Made by a program: the position numbers and the translations under genes. A DNA stretch of 64,000 nt from Enoplolaimus lenunculus (Eukaryota; Nematoda; Enoplea; Enoplida; Thoracostomopsidae): positions 310,001 through 374,000 of the forward strand of contig JASANG010000266.1 of the NCBI GenBank assembly GCA_030248215.1, given 5' to 3'. Below, in pieces: positions 1 to 10,480 of the stretch. A model generated the notes under the pieces. That model was not told where the DNA came from and searched no databases. It saw nothing but the letters and a program-made list of their open reading frames with translations. Position 1 is the first letter of the stretch, and every line of letters begins with the position of its first letter.

Positions 1-76
1 GATTTTGTTTACAAAATTTGATTTTCTTTACAAAATTTGATTTTTTTTACAAAATTTGATTTTGTTTACAAAATTT
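1..76. repeat. 19-bp palindromic minisatellite
   Basis: Four consecutive units of GATTTTGTTTACAAAATTT, with one or two changes in the variable centre, run from the first base of the window. Each unit is close to self-complementary (AAATTTTGT / ACAAAATTT). The array is cut by the window edge, so its full length is unknown. Confidence 0.8.
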
Positions 77-1879
77 GACTTTTTCCAAATCTTAAAGTCA
101 TTCCTTGCACCAAAAGGTTTCTGTCCAAATTTAAACTCGTGTATCATTTGGCACAGCATACGCCACAATGATTGTTTCAAAATTATGATATATCCAAATT
201 GAAAATATTCACGTTTCAGTTAGTAGTTTTGAGTCTTACGAAAACAAAGAAAAGAAAATTATTGTGGGGTATTTTAGATGTGTAATTTTTCTGGAAGATG
301 GTACGTTTTCAAAATAGTGACGTTCATTTTTATAAAATAGACTATTTCAGGTTTGCAAGCGTATATATACAGCCACGGGGGTAACATTGTGTTAATGGTT
401 ATCTCGTAAACCACATCACAAATCCAACCATATATCGTTCATATTGCTTCCAAAGCTGGAAATTCATGTGGCGGTATAAGCCCCATCACTACCGCAGCAA
501 CAAAGCATGATTGATCAACTTACTTTGGGCTCAACTCACAATGATTAGTTATATATTAATCAAGAAAACTACTTAGCAAATGGCAGGGCATATTATTACG
601 TATGCAGTATGAGAATTGGAGGTGAACCAGAACTAGTTTGTTAGTTGCAACCAAACAGGTGCCAGCAGGCAGGAGTGAGTGCTCTCCCTACGCATTTTAA
701 AACTTCGGCGGTTTTTGTTTCAAACGGTTAGGGTGGGGTCCTCTTTAAGGCTGGGACCCCCATTGGCTGTTCCGGCTCCTGGATGTGGTAATTAGCCACG
801 GCGACAATTGCTGGCTTTGTTTACTTTGTTTGATGGCCATATTGGCTATATGGTTGAATTTATTTCACGGTTAGGAAACATGATTTATATAATAAACCTG
901 AAACGTTCACTAAAATTTTTTACTTGTTTACTTCGATTAAATAACAGCCTGGAAATTTCAAAACTTTTGAAAGTGTTTTTGATTCGACGATTTCAATCTT
1001 TCGAACCTCAATCACATCATCAGACGCTTCATCTGAAAAGAAAATGTTAAACTTTAAAACCAAGTTTTGTAAGCCAATGTCTAAAAGGTTACAGTACCAG
1101 TCTCAATTGGCTAAAAAAATTGTAGCGTTTGTACAATGAAAGATTAAAACGACAGTTTATGTTTAGCTATTCATTTACGTTATTCTAATGGCGCTTATCG
1201 TGTCTTGTTTTCTTCGCAATCTATATATGAAAGCTGGAAAGCCTCACATACGTATTTTGAAAAACTTTCCAGCGTTACTTTGTTTACAATTATTTCTTAA
1301 GAAATACACGTGATTGTTCTATGGAAAAAAATTTGCAAAGAAATTTTTGTGCTTTCGCTAGCTTTTGCGCATTGTGCAAAGCTGGCAGACTAGTATAAAA
1401 CGCTAAAACTGCTTGTTGCTTTTAAGTTGTTATATGTTCTTGTTACCTGACTTAGTGACACAAAGAAATGCTTTCATCATAAAGCAATGTAAACAAAAGG
1501 TAATTTTAATAATAGAATGTACAATTCGTCGCCGATTCAGCTTGTTATTCATAGTTTAGGTAAGTCTAAACGTTATTAGCATATTCCTAAGCCTAACTCA
1601 AAGCCTAATGCTAGACAACAAATTTATTCAATTAACAAAAGTTTAGATTGCAAGTCTACTGTTGATCGACGAGTTATTGGCGACTAATCGTTGCGATACC
1701 GCAACATTGGAATTGTGCTTTGAAAAGGGCTTATTCGGTGCAGTAATTAATGGAACTCCCTATGCGGTCGAAACTGCCGACAAATAAATACCATATATAC
1801 CAGATTCTTTTCAAATTAACGTCATACTCTAAATTCTTACTTTCCCATTGACAAAATTATATTGAGACCGGACGCATTA
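77..1879. other. No gene recognised
   Basis: I see no supported gene or complete mobile element here. The block around 697-745, with GGTTTTTGTTTCAA followed by CGGTTAG, recurs at about 11205-11250 and is therefore a dispersed repeat. The stretch at 1575-1610 has CCTAAG-type hexamers like those at 36.9-37.6 kb. Confidence 0.5.
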
Positions 1880-2221
1880 TCAAACTATTAAGACAAAAAA
1901 TAGTAAAATAAAAGCACATATGAATACCAGCAAAGCAACAGCGGCACACATACCACATTTCCTTGACAATTTTGGTACTAAATAAAACCGATCGAACAAT
2001 TTGCCTTCATTACGTCGTCTATTGACGCAATCTTTAAAACTTTGTGCAGTAATATCGACACCGCTATCTGCAGCTGCCAAATCGCTGCTGTGCCCACTAA
2101 ACGGCAAATAGATGTGTACAATAGTAAGAAAAAGCACTAATTTTGCAGCAAATCCGAACGAATGTCTAAATAATTGGACGCTCGTCCGTCTTTGAACCGC
2201 TTTCAACCATGCTTTAGCCAT
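1880..2221 (-). CDS. Possible first exon of a small membrane protein, unrecognised
   Basis: A minus-strand reading frame opens with ATG at 2221 and runs 113 codons. It begins MAKAWLKAVQRRTSV, has a hydrophobic stretch at residues 22-42 (FGFAAKLVLFLTIVHIYLPF) that could be a signal anchor, then a polar section with KDCVNRRRNEGK. A second hydrophobic run at the end may not be coding: a GTATGT donor-like site lies just after KLSRKC (near residue 90), and the amino-acid make-up changes to mostly hydrophobic there. I therefore read it as either a short two-helix protein or a first exon ending near 1954. I do not recognise the family. No downstream exon could be fixed with confidence; two weak acceptors (near 1787 and 1390) would each add only a few codons. 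It could also be a chance open frame. Confidence 0.3.
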   Translation of the reverse strand: MAKAWLKAVQRRTSVQLFRHSFGFAAKLVLFLTIVHIYLPFSGHSSDLAAADSGVDITAQSFKDCVNRRRNEGKLFDRFYLVPKLSRKCGMCAAVALLVFICAFILLFFVLIV

Positions 2222-2984
2222 TATTTTTTTGGAAATTTTCGCGTGTGTAACAACAAATCAGATTTAAGTTATATTATTAACGGTAAGCCAATTACAGTTA
2301 TTAATAATACTAGTGACAGCATATATACATTACAATAGTATACTATTACGCTAAAATAGCAGACAATTTGACAAGATTACATGGTTAATGACGGCATGTA
2401 ACTAGAACTTGGTCAAGAGAGCTCGAAGTTTTCAAACTGACTTTATCTTCGCCTATGAAAACTTTTTGCCCTGCTTGTAGCGGTTTCTGAAATTAATCGC
2501 TTGCTCCAAATCAGAATAAAAAGAAAAGTCAGAGCTGTATAAAATTTTTCAATTCTAAACAGCGCGAGATATAAAAACCGATGAGTGTCCTAAACCTGAA
2601 CACGTATCTGCCGAGGTTCTGGCTACGATATTTTAAGTGTCAATTGTGGTTCAGTTTTAGTCCAAACAACTGCTGGAATGCAAACGGATTTTGATTGGTT
2701 GTTCAGCGTTTATAGTTGGTTCTTATTTTTCTAGTACCGTGCACTCCTCCAATAAAAATCAGTTTGCATTACAGCAGAGCCTTGTACGTCGTTCACTCCA
2801 CATTACTTGCATTTAAAACTGAATATTGCTGACATAAATTAAGTGAAAATTTGCCCCCTCCCTCACCCAACATTTCAGTTGTGTGGGTGGAAGTAAAAAC
2901 GACCCTCTTAAGTTTAGACAATAGGATTTAGTTTATATAGGTTAGTCTTTGCGCTTAGGCATAAGCTAACGGTAAAGAGATGTA
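2222..2984. other. No gene recognised
   Basis: AT-rich sequence without a supported exon, RNA gene or bounded repeat. Confidence 0.4.
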
Positions 2985-3310
2985 TAAGTGGCAAAAACTG
3001 ATTCCAGTGCTGCAATCTTGGCTGTCCTGCAGCCCCGGCTGTCGTACAGTCATGGCTGTTTTGTAGTCCCGGCTGTCCTCCTGCCGATCTGTCCTGATGT
3101 TCCTGCTGGCCCCCTATTTCAATTGTCCTGCTGTCCCGGCTATCCTTCTGTTCGGAACTCACCGGATGTCTTGATGTTCCGCGTATTTTGCAGTCCCATC
3201 TGTTTTGCGTTCCGGCTGTCCTCCTATCCCGACTGTCCTGCTGATCCTGCTGTCCTCTTGTCCCAGATATCCTGCTGCCCCGTCTGTCATCTTGTCGTGG
3301 TTGCACTGTT
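2985..3310. repeat. Degenerate CTGTCCTGCTGTCCCGG minisatellite
   Basis: About 320 bp are built from diverged copies of a roughly 15-bp unit rich in CTGTCC and CCCGGCTGTCC. It is much more GC-rich than its surroundings. Several frames stay open through it (the minus frame is QQDQQDSRDRR-like), but this follows from the repeat unit and is not evidence of a gene. Confidence 0.75.
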
Positions 3311-3474
3311 GTCCCGCTCCACCAACTTTGACAAAAATCTTCTGGCCCCAAAGCAGGAGTGATTCATATTTACTCCGTCACTTAGCTGTATTTGGTCAGC
3401 GAGATGGCCCTCAGAGTAACATTGGCCGTTGTTGTTCTTATAATAAATTGATATTTTGAACAGTGTCAGTCTAG

Positions 3475-4200
3475 GTATGCGCCACGCAGCCCGCCTGTCC
3501 AACTGCATTTTTCATCGACTATATTTGTCGACCGTATGCTGCTGGCTAGCATACATACAGTGCACTGCACTATATTGCATGTGCACATAACGGACAAGCA
3601 TGTCTCACATGCTTACATGCCCTTATTTTCAACAAGGTCGACTGGATAGCGTGCTCATAGCGCGGCAATTTGCCATTGCGCTCACGGCGTAGCCCCCATG
3701 TCAGTCAAGGTAGGAACCGGGACATCAGACCTTTTTACTAAGCAGCTGGGAACGCGGGCTACAGCGGGGATCGAACTCTCAGCCTACATATCCTTAAGCG
3801 AACACTTTGCATTTATTGCATATGCACCAGGACAAATGTCAGTCAAGGTAGGAATCGGGCATTGCGCTCACGGCGTAGCCCCCATGTCAGTCTTGGTAGG
3901 AACCGGGACATCAGACCTTTTTACTAAGCAGCTGGAAAAGCAGGCTAGAGCGGGGATCGAACTCTCAGCCTACGGATCCTTAAGCGAACACTCTACCACT
4001 GCGCTACGCAGCCCGCCTACGGATCCTTAAGCGAGCACTCTACCACTGCGCCACGCAGCCCGCCTGTCTAACTGCATTTTTCATCGACTATATTTGTCGA
4101 CCGTATGCAGCCGGCTAGCATACATACAGTGCACTGCACTATATTGCATATGCACATAACGGACAAGCATGTCTCGCATGCTTACAAACAGGACAAACAG
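3475..4200 (-). mobile_element. tRNA-derived SINE cluster
   Basis: At least two copies of one short element lie next to each other on the minus strand. Read in reverse, the head at 3948-4016 looks like a tRNA: GGGCTGCGTAGCGCAGTGG has an A box and GAGTTCGATCC a B box. The acceptor strand largely pairs with the sequence after the B box. The head is followed by a body with CCCGGTTCCTACCTTGACTG. Behind the head lies a unit with GTCGACAAATATAGTCGATG and GTGCAGTGCACTG, present at 3500-3610 and 4062-4180. Part of the head is repeated in tandem at 4017-4055. Other copies are at 19.4-19.5 kb and 61.0-61.2 kb. I infer RNA polymerase III retroposition from the boxes. Confidence 0.7.
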
Positions 4201-4734
4201 TACACCATGGTTGGGATCCTAAAAACGTTCACGTGGCGCAAGCTAGCGTCAGGCATGTTTCTGCTCAAAGTATTTCGTTTAAATATTCTGAGAAAGCGTG
4301 GGCAGCACGAATGCATATCAACAAGATTATACAACAAAATGCTGACACGCGTATTTTAAATTTTCCTAAAGTTACAAAATTTACGTGAATATTAGTTTTT
4401 ACAATTATCAATATATATGTAGTGCGCAGTACACGGCGCCTTTCTTACATATATATTTAGTGCGACGTAGGCTACGTTTTGCCCATCCATTATTAAGTGT
4501 AACGCTGAATCGGTAGTTGCAGCGTTTTACAAGTCATGAATTTCGCTCACAAAAATATCGTCACATTTGTCGTAAAACAACGTTTAATATACACATTTTC
4601 GAGATACACACCGAAACTGACTACCAGCATTTACTTTGACTTCTAAGCTGTTTGTGCTATGCATAAAAACTACTTTTGAATTAAAAGTTTTAATTTACTG
4701 TAAAATTAATAAAAGTTCAAGCAGAGTATTTAGT
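4201..4734. other. No gene recognised
   Basis: AT-rich spacer between the SINE cluster and the GTT microsatellite; nothing identifiable. Confidence 0.4.
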
Positions 4735-4877
4735 TTCGTTGTTGTTGTTGTTGTTGTTGTTGTTATTGGTTGTTGTTGCTGTTGTTGTTGTTATTGTTGT
4801 TTTTGGTGTTGGTGTTGGCGTTGTTGTTGTTGTTGTTGTTTTTGTTGCTGATGGTGTTGGTGTTGGTGGTGTTGACG

Positions 4878-4957
<80 letters not shown>

Positions 4958-5167
4958 GCTGTTGTGGTTTGTGGTGGTGGTGGTGTTGTTGTTGTTGGTG
5001 TTGGTGGTGTTGTTGTTGTTATTGGTTGTTGTTGCTGTTGTTGTTGTTGTTGTTTTTGGTGTTGGTGTTGGGGTTGTTGTTGTTGTTGTTGTTGTTGCTG
5101 ATGGTGTTGGTGTTGGTGGTGGTGGTGTTGACGTTGTTGTTGTTGTTGCTGTTGTTGTTGGTGGTGG

Positions 5168-5237
<70 letters not shown>

Positions 5238-5318
5238 GCTGCTGCTGTTGTTGTTGTTGTTGTTGCTTCTGCTGCTGTTGTTGCTGTTGTTGTTGTTCTC
5301 GTCGTCGTTGTTGTTGCC
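4735..5318. repeat. Large (GTT)n microsatellite with internal higher-order duplication
   Basis: About 580 bp of nearly pure GTT/TTG triplets, interrupted by GGT, GCT, GAC and TTT variants. A block that begins TTATTGGTTGTTGTTGCTG, passes through GGTGTTGGTGTTGG and ends at GCTGATGGTGTTGG...TTGACGTTG occurs twice (about 4763-4884 and 5019-5135), so the array has grown by duplication of long segments as well as by triplet slippage. Every frame reads as a homopolymer-like peptide (V, L, C, or N and T on the other strand). No flanking exon joins it, so I do not call it coding. Confidence 0.9.
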
Positions 5319-6795
5319 GGGGTGCTTTAAATATTGCGACAACAATTGAGCACTACAGTTGCCGTTTTTATATGGATTTGGTCATAATTTGAGGATTGCT
5401 TTGAAATCGAAAGTCAAGAACAGAAACAAAACAATACCGGCACCGAGCCTGTATTCAAAGGGACGGTCATGAGAGGTTCAACAGCCACTTGGTTAATTTT
5501 AGCTCAACCATCTGGCGAAAGCTGACACTTTACTTTAATCCCACTGCGATAAACGTGTGGACGTGGAAAACAGTTTGTTTTTCATTTCGTGTTATTTAGT
5601 AAGACGCTGTGCGAATTGACGAACACATGTGCCCTTAATCTTCATTTATAAGCAATTTTTGATGTTGTTTCAGGCGCGGATCCGGGGTTTTTAAAAAAGG
5701 ATGGCTCAATTGATAAACGAGGACAATATGTAATTATTCTAAATACACTTTAAGTTTTAATTGTCGTTGAGTTTTTTGCCGCTAAATTTTATTGTTCGCA
5801 ATTTTTCTGGAAGTTTCGGCTCTTTTCAGGTAATATGTTTCGGCCAGCTGGTGTTTATCTAAAAATGGTTAGATTTTGAAAATTGTTGCATATTTGCGTT
5901 TCTCACTACCTCCCCTGATAATTGCGAAATTAGGTTTAAATTTTTTTGAAACATTAGATTTTTTTAAGATTCTAAAAGCCCACCCTTGGGATCGGAACTA
6001 TGTTTTCAAAATTCGGTTTCAAATTAACAAGAACAAAAGTCACCGAGCTGCAAGTGGGCTCAGCTTGCTTTCAGTCGTCTTCGCATCCCCAACAAGACGT
6101 TTTCAAGAAAATCCTAGCGAGCTGTACCTAAAGTTGTTGTAATGATTTTCAATGTTTGAGCGAATATGCTTCTCTGAAATTCATTAAATGTATAAACTTT
6201 CATTAGTATATTGTTTCTTACATATGTCAATTTTTTTAAATTGTTTATAACATTAATTTAATGTTGAAAGTTACGCCAAGCTTTTCGCTCAGTTTACAAG
6301 GTCGTCCGTTTTCCTAAAGAGTAAAGATAAATTTTGTAGTCCTGGCTGTGCATACTTTGCTAATCTAGAACTGAACTCTGGTGCACGTTTCTCCAAATGT
6401 TTAGAAATCGGCTTAGGCTACGAAAAGGATTGGCCAAGACGAAAGCTTTGTCTAAGCCTTTACCTAAGCCTTGAAGCCTAATCCTCAAGCTTATGTGTGG
6501 AATGAAAAAGTACTAGAGCATAAAAAATGTTTACCACAAAATGTTTTGCTTAGCATGGCATACACAATATCGGCGCTTGCCGTCGTTGTTAATACCCGCA
6601 TTTAAGCCTGTGTCAACTTCACTGTAAATTGCAGTGGGTTTATTTTTAACTCAGAATGAATCGAATCCACCCACAAGTCTCAACTCTGCGTTAGGTCTTT
6701 TAGAACTCCGAATTCTGACCTGAACAAACTCATTCTAAGTCAATCAACCCACCTTGAATGAAATCAGCTCAAAATGATTTAATATTTACTGTTAT
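5319..6795. other. No supported gene
   Basis: A short plus-strand open stretch near 5385-5523 (reading ...EPVFKGTVMRGSTATW...) has coding-like composition but no clear splice context, and I leave it uncalled. The stretch at 6405-6490 carries CCTAAG-type hexamers. The rest is AT-rich and unremarkable. Confidence 0.4.
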
Positions 6796-6969
6796 CAGTG
6801 GCGGATCCAGGATCTGAGAATGGGGGGGGGCAAAATTTCACAGGTAATAAACTTACTTTTGACCCATACACAAACCACGAACTATTGTAACAAAATTGTT
6901 ATATAATTTTTGTCGAGATGCCGTTAGGGGGGGCACGGCCGGGGTGGGGCCCCCATGGATCCGCCATTG
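6796..6969. mobile_element. hAT-type MITE (CAGTGGCGGATCC family)
   Basis: A 174-bp element starts CAGTGGCGGATCCAGG and ends GGATCCGCCATTG. It is flanked on both sides by the exact 8-bp direct repeat ACTGTTAT (6788-6795 and 6970-6977). Imperfect terminal inverted repeats plus an 8-bp target duplication are the hAT signature. There is no coding capacity. A truncated relative starts at 62030. Confidence 0.85.
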
Positions 6970-7309
6970 ACTGTTATTAAATAATAAATAACTAATTCTC
7001 TGTCTGAGTGAATTATCAACCAACTGGAACTTACAGTGCTGTAAATACGTATATACTTCTAAAATTTATATACACTAAAAATTAAAATCTAAAACCTTGA
7101 ACGTGTGTATATATTACTTCATGTATATATACGACACAGTTGTAAATTGCATCATAGTTTTTTAGACCTAAATGAAACAATCTCTGCTCAAAATAATATA
7201 TTTTCAGCCTTTTTATGCTGTACTTCGCAGCTGCAGTGTCGTTATTTTGTTAAACTAATTGCTTAATACAGTGTGCAATCTCTTACACAGATAACTGTTA
7301 ACGGTAATG

Positions 7310-8215
7310 TCAGGCTAATTTGCATCGTTTGTTAAGCCTAAATTGGGACTTTTTAATATGTTTAACTAATCATTACGGTTACAAGCAATGTAATTACAGT
7401 TCTAAAAAGTTTTTGGGTGCGAGCAATCTAAATAAAATGTTTATAAACCTCCAGAACCGATAAATGAATAGTTAGCTATTAACTAATTTGCATATTGGCT
7501 TAATTGGTTATGCCTCAATTGAGATTTTTTAAGTTATTTTACTAATTATTAGGGTTACAAGCAATCTAATTTCAATTCTATGGGGTTCGTGAGTGCAAAA
7601 AATGTGAATAAATTGTTTGCAAACCCCTAAAACGCATAATTGAAAAGTTGGCTAATTGCTAATTTGCATATTAGTTTAATTTATTTGCTAAATTAAAACT
7701 TTTTAAGTTATTTCAGTTATTTTGGTTACTGAAAGGTTTTTCGTGCGAGGCATCTAAATAAAATGTTTGCAAACCGCCAGAAGCAATAAAGTGGTAGTTG
7801 GCTAATATCTAATATGTATATTAGTTTAATTGGCTAAGCCTAAATTGTGAATTTTTAAGTTATTTCACTAATTGTTAGGGTTACAAGCGATCTTATTTCA
7901 GCAATAAATGGTTCTTCAGTGCAAGGGATCTCAATAAATTGTCTGCAAAAATTCAAAACCAATAATTTAATAGTTAGCTAATACCTAATTTGCATATTTG
8001 CATAATCGATAAGCCTAAATTAAAACTTTTTGCAATATTTCACTAATTATTAGGGTTCTGAAGGTTTTTGGGGTGCTAGGAATCTGAACAAATTGTTTAC
8101 AAACCTCCAAAACCAATAAATGAAAAGTTAGCTATTAGCTGATTTGAATAATAACTAAATTGCATAAGTGTGTTCGAGCTTCTCTCAATACGTGTAGTTG
8201 CCCTACGGCTGACAA
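7310..8215 (+). mobile_element. Minisatellite-bearing element, Helitron-like family, truncated copy
   Basis: Five head-to-tail units of about 150-175 bp start near 7315, 7487, 7661, 7811 and 7986. Each contains TAATTTGCATATTAG, a GGGTTACAAGCAATCTAATT block, GGTTTTTGGGTGCGAGG and ACAAACCTCCAAAACCGATAA. The array leads into the family's end module, GTGTTCGAGCTTC...TGTAGT...ACGGCTG, at 8170-8210. The opposite end, with GCGAAGCTCGGAGTTTCG seen in the copies at 35.8 and 60.4 kb, is missing. Internal tandem repeats and a short terminal hairpin resemble Helentron-type non-autonomous elements, but the class is inferred. Confidence 0.6.
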
Positions 8216-9120
8216 AGAATTCTCAATCGAAGTTTTAACGGACCATAGACTAAAAACATATTCCTAAACCTAAGCCTGCAGTTAAGCGTTTAAATATTGT
8301 ATGCCTATATAGCCTAGCCTAACCCTAAGCATAAAGCGAGAAATATATTCCGAAATGTAATCCTACACTTTTACAGTCCTATCAGAAAACGGGACATCCC
8401 AAGTATAATATGGGCCAAGGTAATTATTAAGCATTTGCTCAGTTCCGCATCGATGTGGTAACGCAAATTATTGCTTCGTTTCGTTAGGTATTTTGCACCA
8501 GATTAAACCAAGTTGGTTGTCATATTTTCTACCAATGTTGACATTTAACCTACGTTTGATCTTACCCGTTTTAGGAAACTATCGCTATACCGCAATATAC
8601 AACACCGTCAACTAAATCTCTAAAGCATAATATAGCGTAATAAGTGTCACTTCGCTTTAAAGCAAACCTTTCTTATTAACACGCAGCACTTCAGCACGCT
8701 AGCAAAGCCAGGGTGTACACAGGATATTCGTTTTTGTTTTTGGCAAAAATCGGTTTTTGTTTCCGTCACAGAAATATTGAAAATCTGTTATTTTTATGCT
8801 CATAATTATAGTTGTGAATCACAAAGATTGCTCAGTGTTTAATTTACATAAATGCTGCAAATGTTTTGTTCGGTTTGGAGCAAAAATGATAAAATACAGC
8901 CAAAATTTCAAAAAATTTGCGCACAATTTCTTTTGCTTTACAGTTTTCAAAAGACCTCTGAATATTTACCTAAATCAACTGTATTGGTGTGCAAATTAAA
9001 AAAAATTGAGACATTTATACATTAAATATCAGTGTTCGGTTTTTGTTTCCGTTAACTTGATTGCTATCCGTTTCCGTTCCGCTTCCCGATTACACATTGT
9101 TCACGAACTATGAAAACATA
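8216..9120. other. Repeat remnants, no gene
   Basis: Contains CCTAAG-type hexamers at 8255-8335. At 8690-9085 is a block opening AGGGTGTACACAGG with repeated CGGTTTTTGTTTCCGT. The latter resembles an eroded hAT-type MITE, but I could not fix both ends. Confidence 0.4.
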
Positions 9121-9567
9121 CTGTACCGACGCGAATAAGAGGGGGACTGATATTTATTTGGCCCCTCCAGAGGATACCCTTCTTGTTATTCGGTTACGGA
9201 CCGTTATTTATTTTTAACCCATGCTCCGCCGCTCTTCGTTACTGATATATAACCGGTAGTGCAATTATCCGTTAAATTAAACTTTTATTTGTCTGGCGTC
9301 AAAAGCTTGAGCGATCATGCAAGGTTATACTGAGGAATATACTTTCAAAATTTAAGTTCGCTTTAAAGATTCGAACTCAATTTTATTTGGTCCTGGAGTC
9401 ATTTATGCACTACAATTAGGAATGACAGACCTTCACGGACTCAAATAAGCATTCAGGGACGCTATCCGCTTGCGGACTATTATTAGAGATACGGACTCCT
9501 ATTGACTGTGACTCAAAATGGGGACCCCCTCTTATTACCCCACACCCTCTTATTCGGGTCACTACAG
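9121..9567. mobile_element. Tc1/mariner-type MITE, CTGTAGTGACCCGAATAAG family, copy 1
   Basis: A 447-bp element begins CTGTACCGACGCGAATAAGA and ends CTTATTCGGGTCACTACAG, with TA on each side (9119-9120 and 9568-9569). Long terminal inverted repeats and a TA target duplication fit the Tc1/mariner superfamily. The interior has no transposase frame. It shares an internal block (CAAAAGCTTGAGCGAT and AATGCAAGGTTATACT variants) with copies at 15.6 kb and 36.7 kb. Confidence 0.8.
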
Positions 9568-10243
9568 TACCTGTTGTGTGTTTAAAATAGAATAGCTGAT
9601 TTAATTCCCAAATCCGTTTGTAATGCCGAAATATTTTTCGTCACTACCAATAGCTGAACAGCCTAATTTATGTGCTTGGAGCATCCTTACCATTAGTCCT
9701 GAATCGTACCGCCTATATATAGCAACACAACTGCGGATGGAGAATATTTGACATTTTAGGTTTGAAACGTCTACCGTAATACGTATTTAGTTCAGCGTGA
9801 CAAATTAGAGATGGGAACATACACTTCAATCCACCAAAGGCGCACAGCCAGAGGGTAGTTTTATTGTGTAGATCCCCAATCAATTAACCAAAAATGTTTA
9901 TTAACCAAAAAGGTTTCGCGATTGTTATAAATGAATTATTAGTAAAATTAAGGCTGATTTCTGGCTAATTTTCACGTTTGTGTAAATTCATGCAATTTAT
10001 TCAAACAATAAGGGACGTATATGTATAAATATATTTTGCATCGATATTAATTAATACTGAAATCGCGTATCGTTTTTCGCTCATGCGATTTCGTTGCAGT
10101 CGTAGAATTGTTTTGACTTATGGATGCTGTCCTATATCTGCTTTTGAAAACTATAAAAGTATACATATATCAATGGCATTTTATTGCTTTTTGTGATTCA
10201 CTGTAAATTCCTGTCAAAAATCGTCGTTTTGCTGGTTTTCCAG
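9568..10243. other. No gene recognised, likely intron of the gene ending at 10425
   Basis: AT-rich sequence without a supported exon. It precedes a strong acceptor at 10243, so at least its right part is probably intronic. Confidence 0.4.
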
Positions 10244-10425
10244 TGTCGCTAGTTGAAGACGTCGAATATCGTCCAGGCCCAGTGGCCATTCGCCATTGGC
10301 CACAATATCCCCAAATGCACCGGCCTACCAGCCAACCAGCGGTACACTGTGAGCTTATTCGACAGCGTTTAGCGGTTGCTGAGTGGATGAACAGAAAACA
10401 CATCAAAATGATTAAGAACCAATGA
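10244..10425 (+). CDS. Terminal coding exon of an unidentified gene
   Basis: The acceptor GGTTTTCCAG is followed by an open frame ending in TGA at 10423-10425. The 60 codons include VEYRPGPVAIRHWPQYPQMH, a stretch with HRPTSQPAVHCELIRQR, and the C-terminus AEWMNRKHIKMIKNQ. Composition is strongly protein-like (W, R, H, P and aromatic residues in a regular pattern), and a canonical AATAAA lies 50 bp after the stop, which makes a real last exon likely. The exon starts in codon phase 1 (two bases complete a split codon). I do not recognise the family: no catalytic or membrane motif is visible. Upstream exons should lie to the left on the same strand, but none could be identified. The reverse-strand frame over the same bases is a shadow. 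Confidence 0.6.
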
Positions 10426-10474
10426 CGGGCTGCAGATGGCTTTGTGCGATGTTGTAATCCGATTGAGGTTGATA

Positions 10475-10480
10475 AATAAA
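10475..10480 (+). promoter_or_regulatory. Poly(A) signal AATAAA
   Basis: A canonical hexamer lies 50 bp downstream of the TGA of the exon ending at 10425, the expected distance for a short 3' UTR. It supports that exon being terminal. Confidence 0.6.

Noticed and set aside
2914-3459. Open frames on both strands across the CTGTCC minisatellite
   Set aside because: Openness follows from the repeat unit; both strands and two frames are open at once with no conserved motif.
4735-5345. Long open frames of poly-Val, Leu, Cys or Asn across the GTT array
   Set aside because: Every frame is open simply because the unit is a triplet without stops; there are no flanking exons or splice context.
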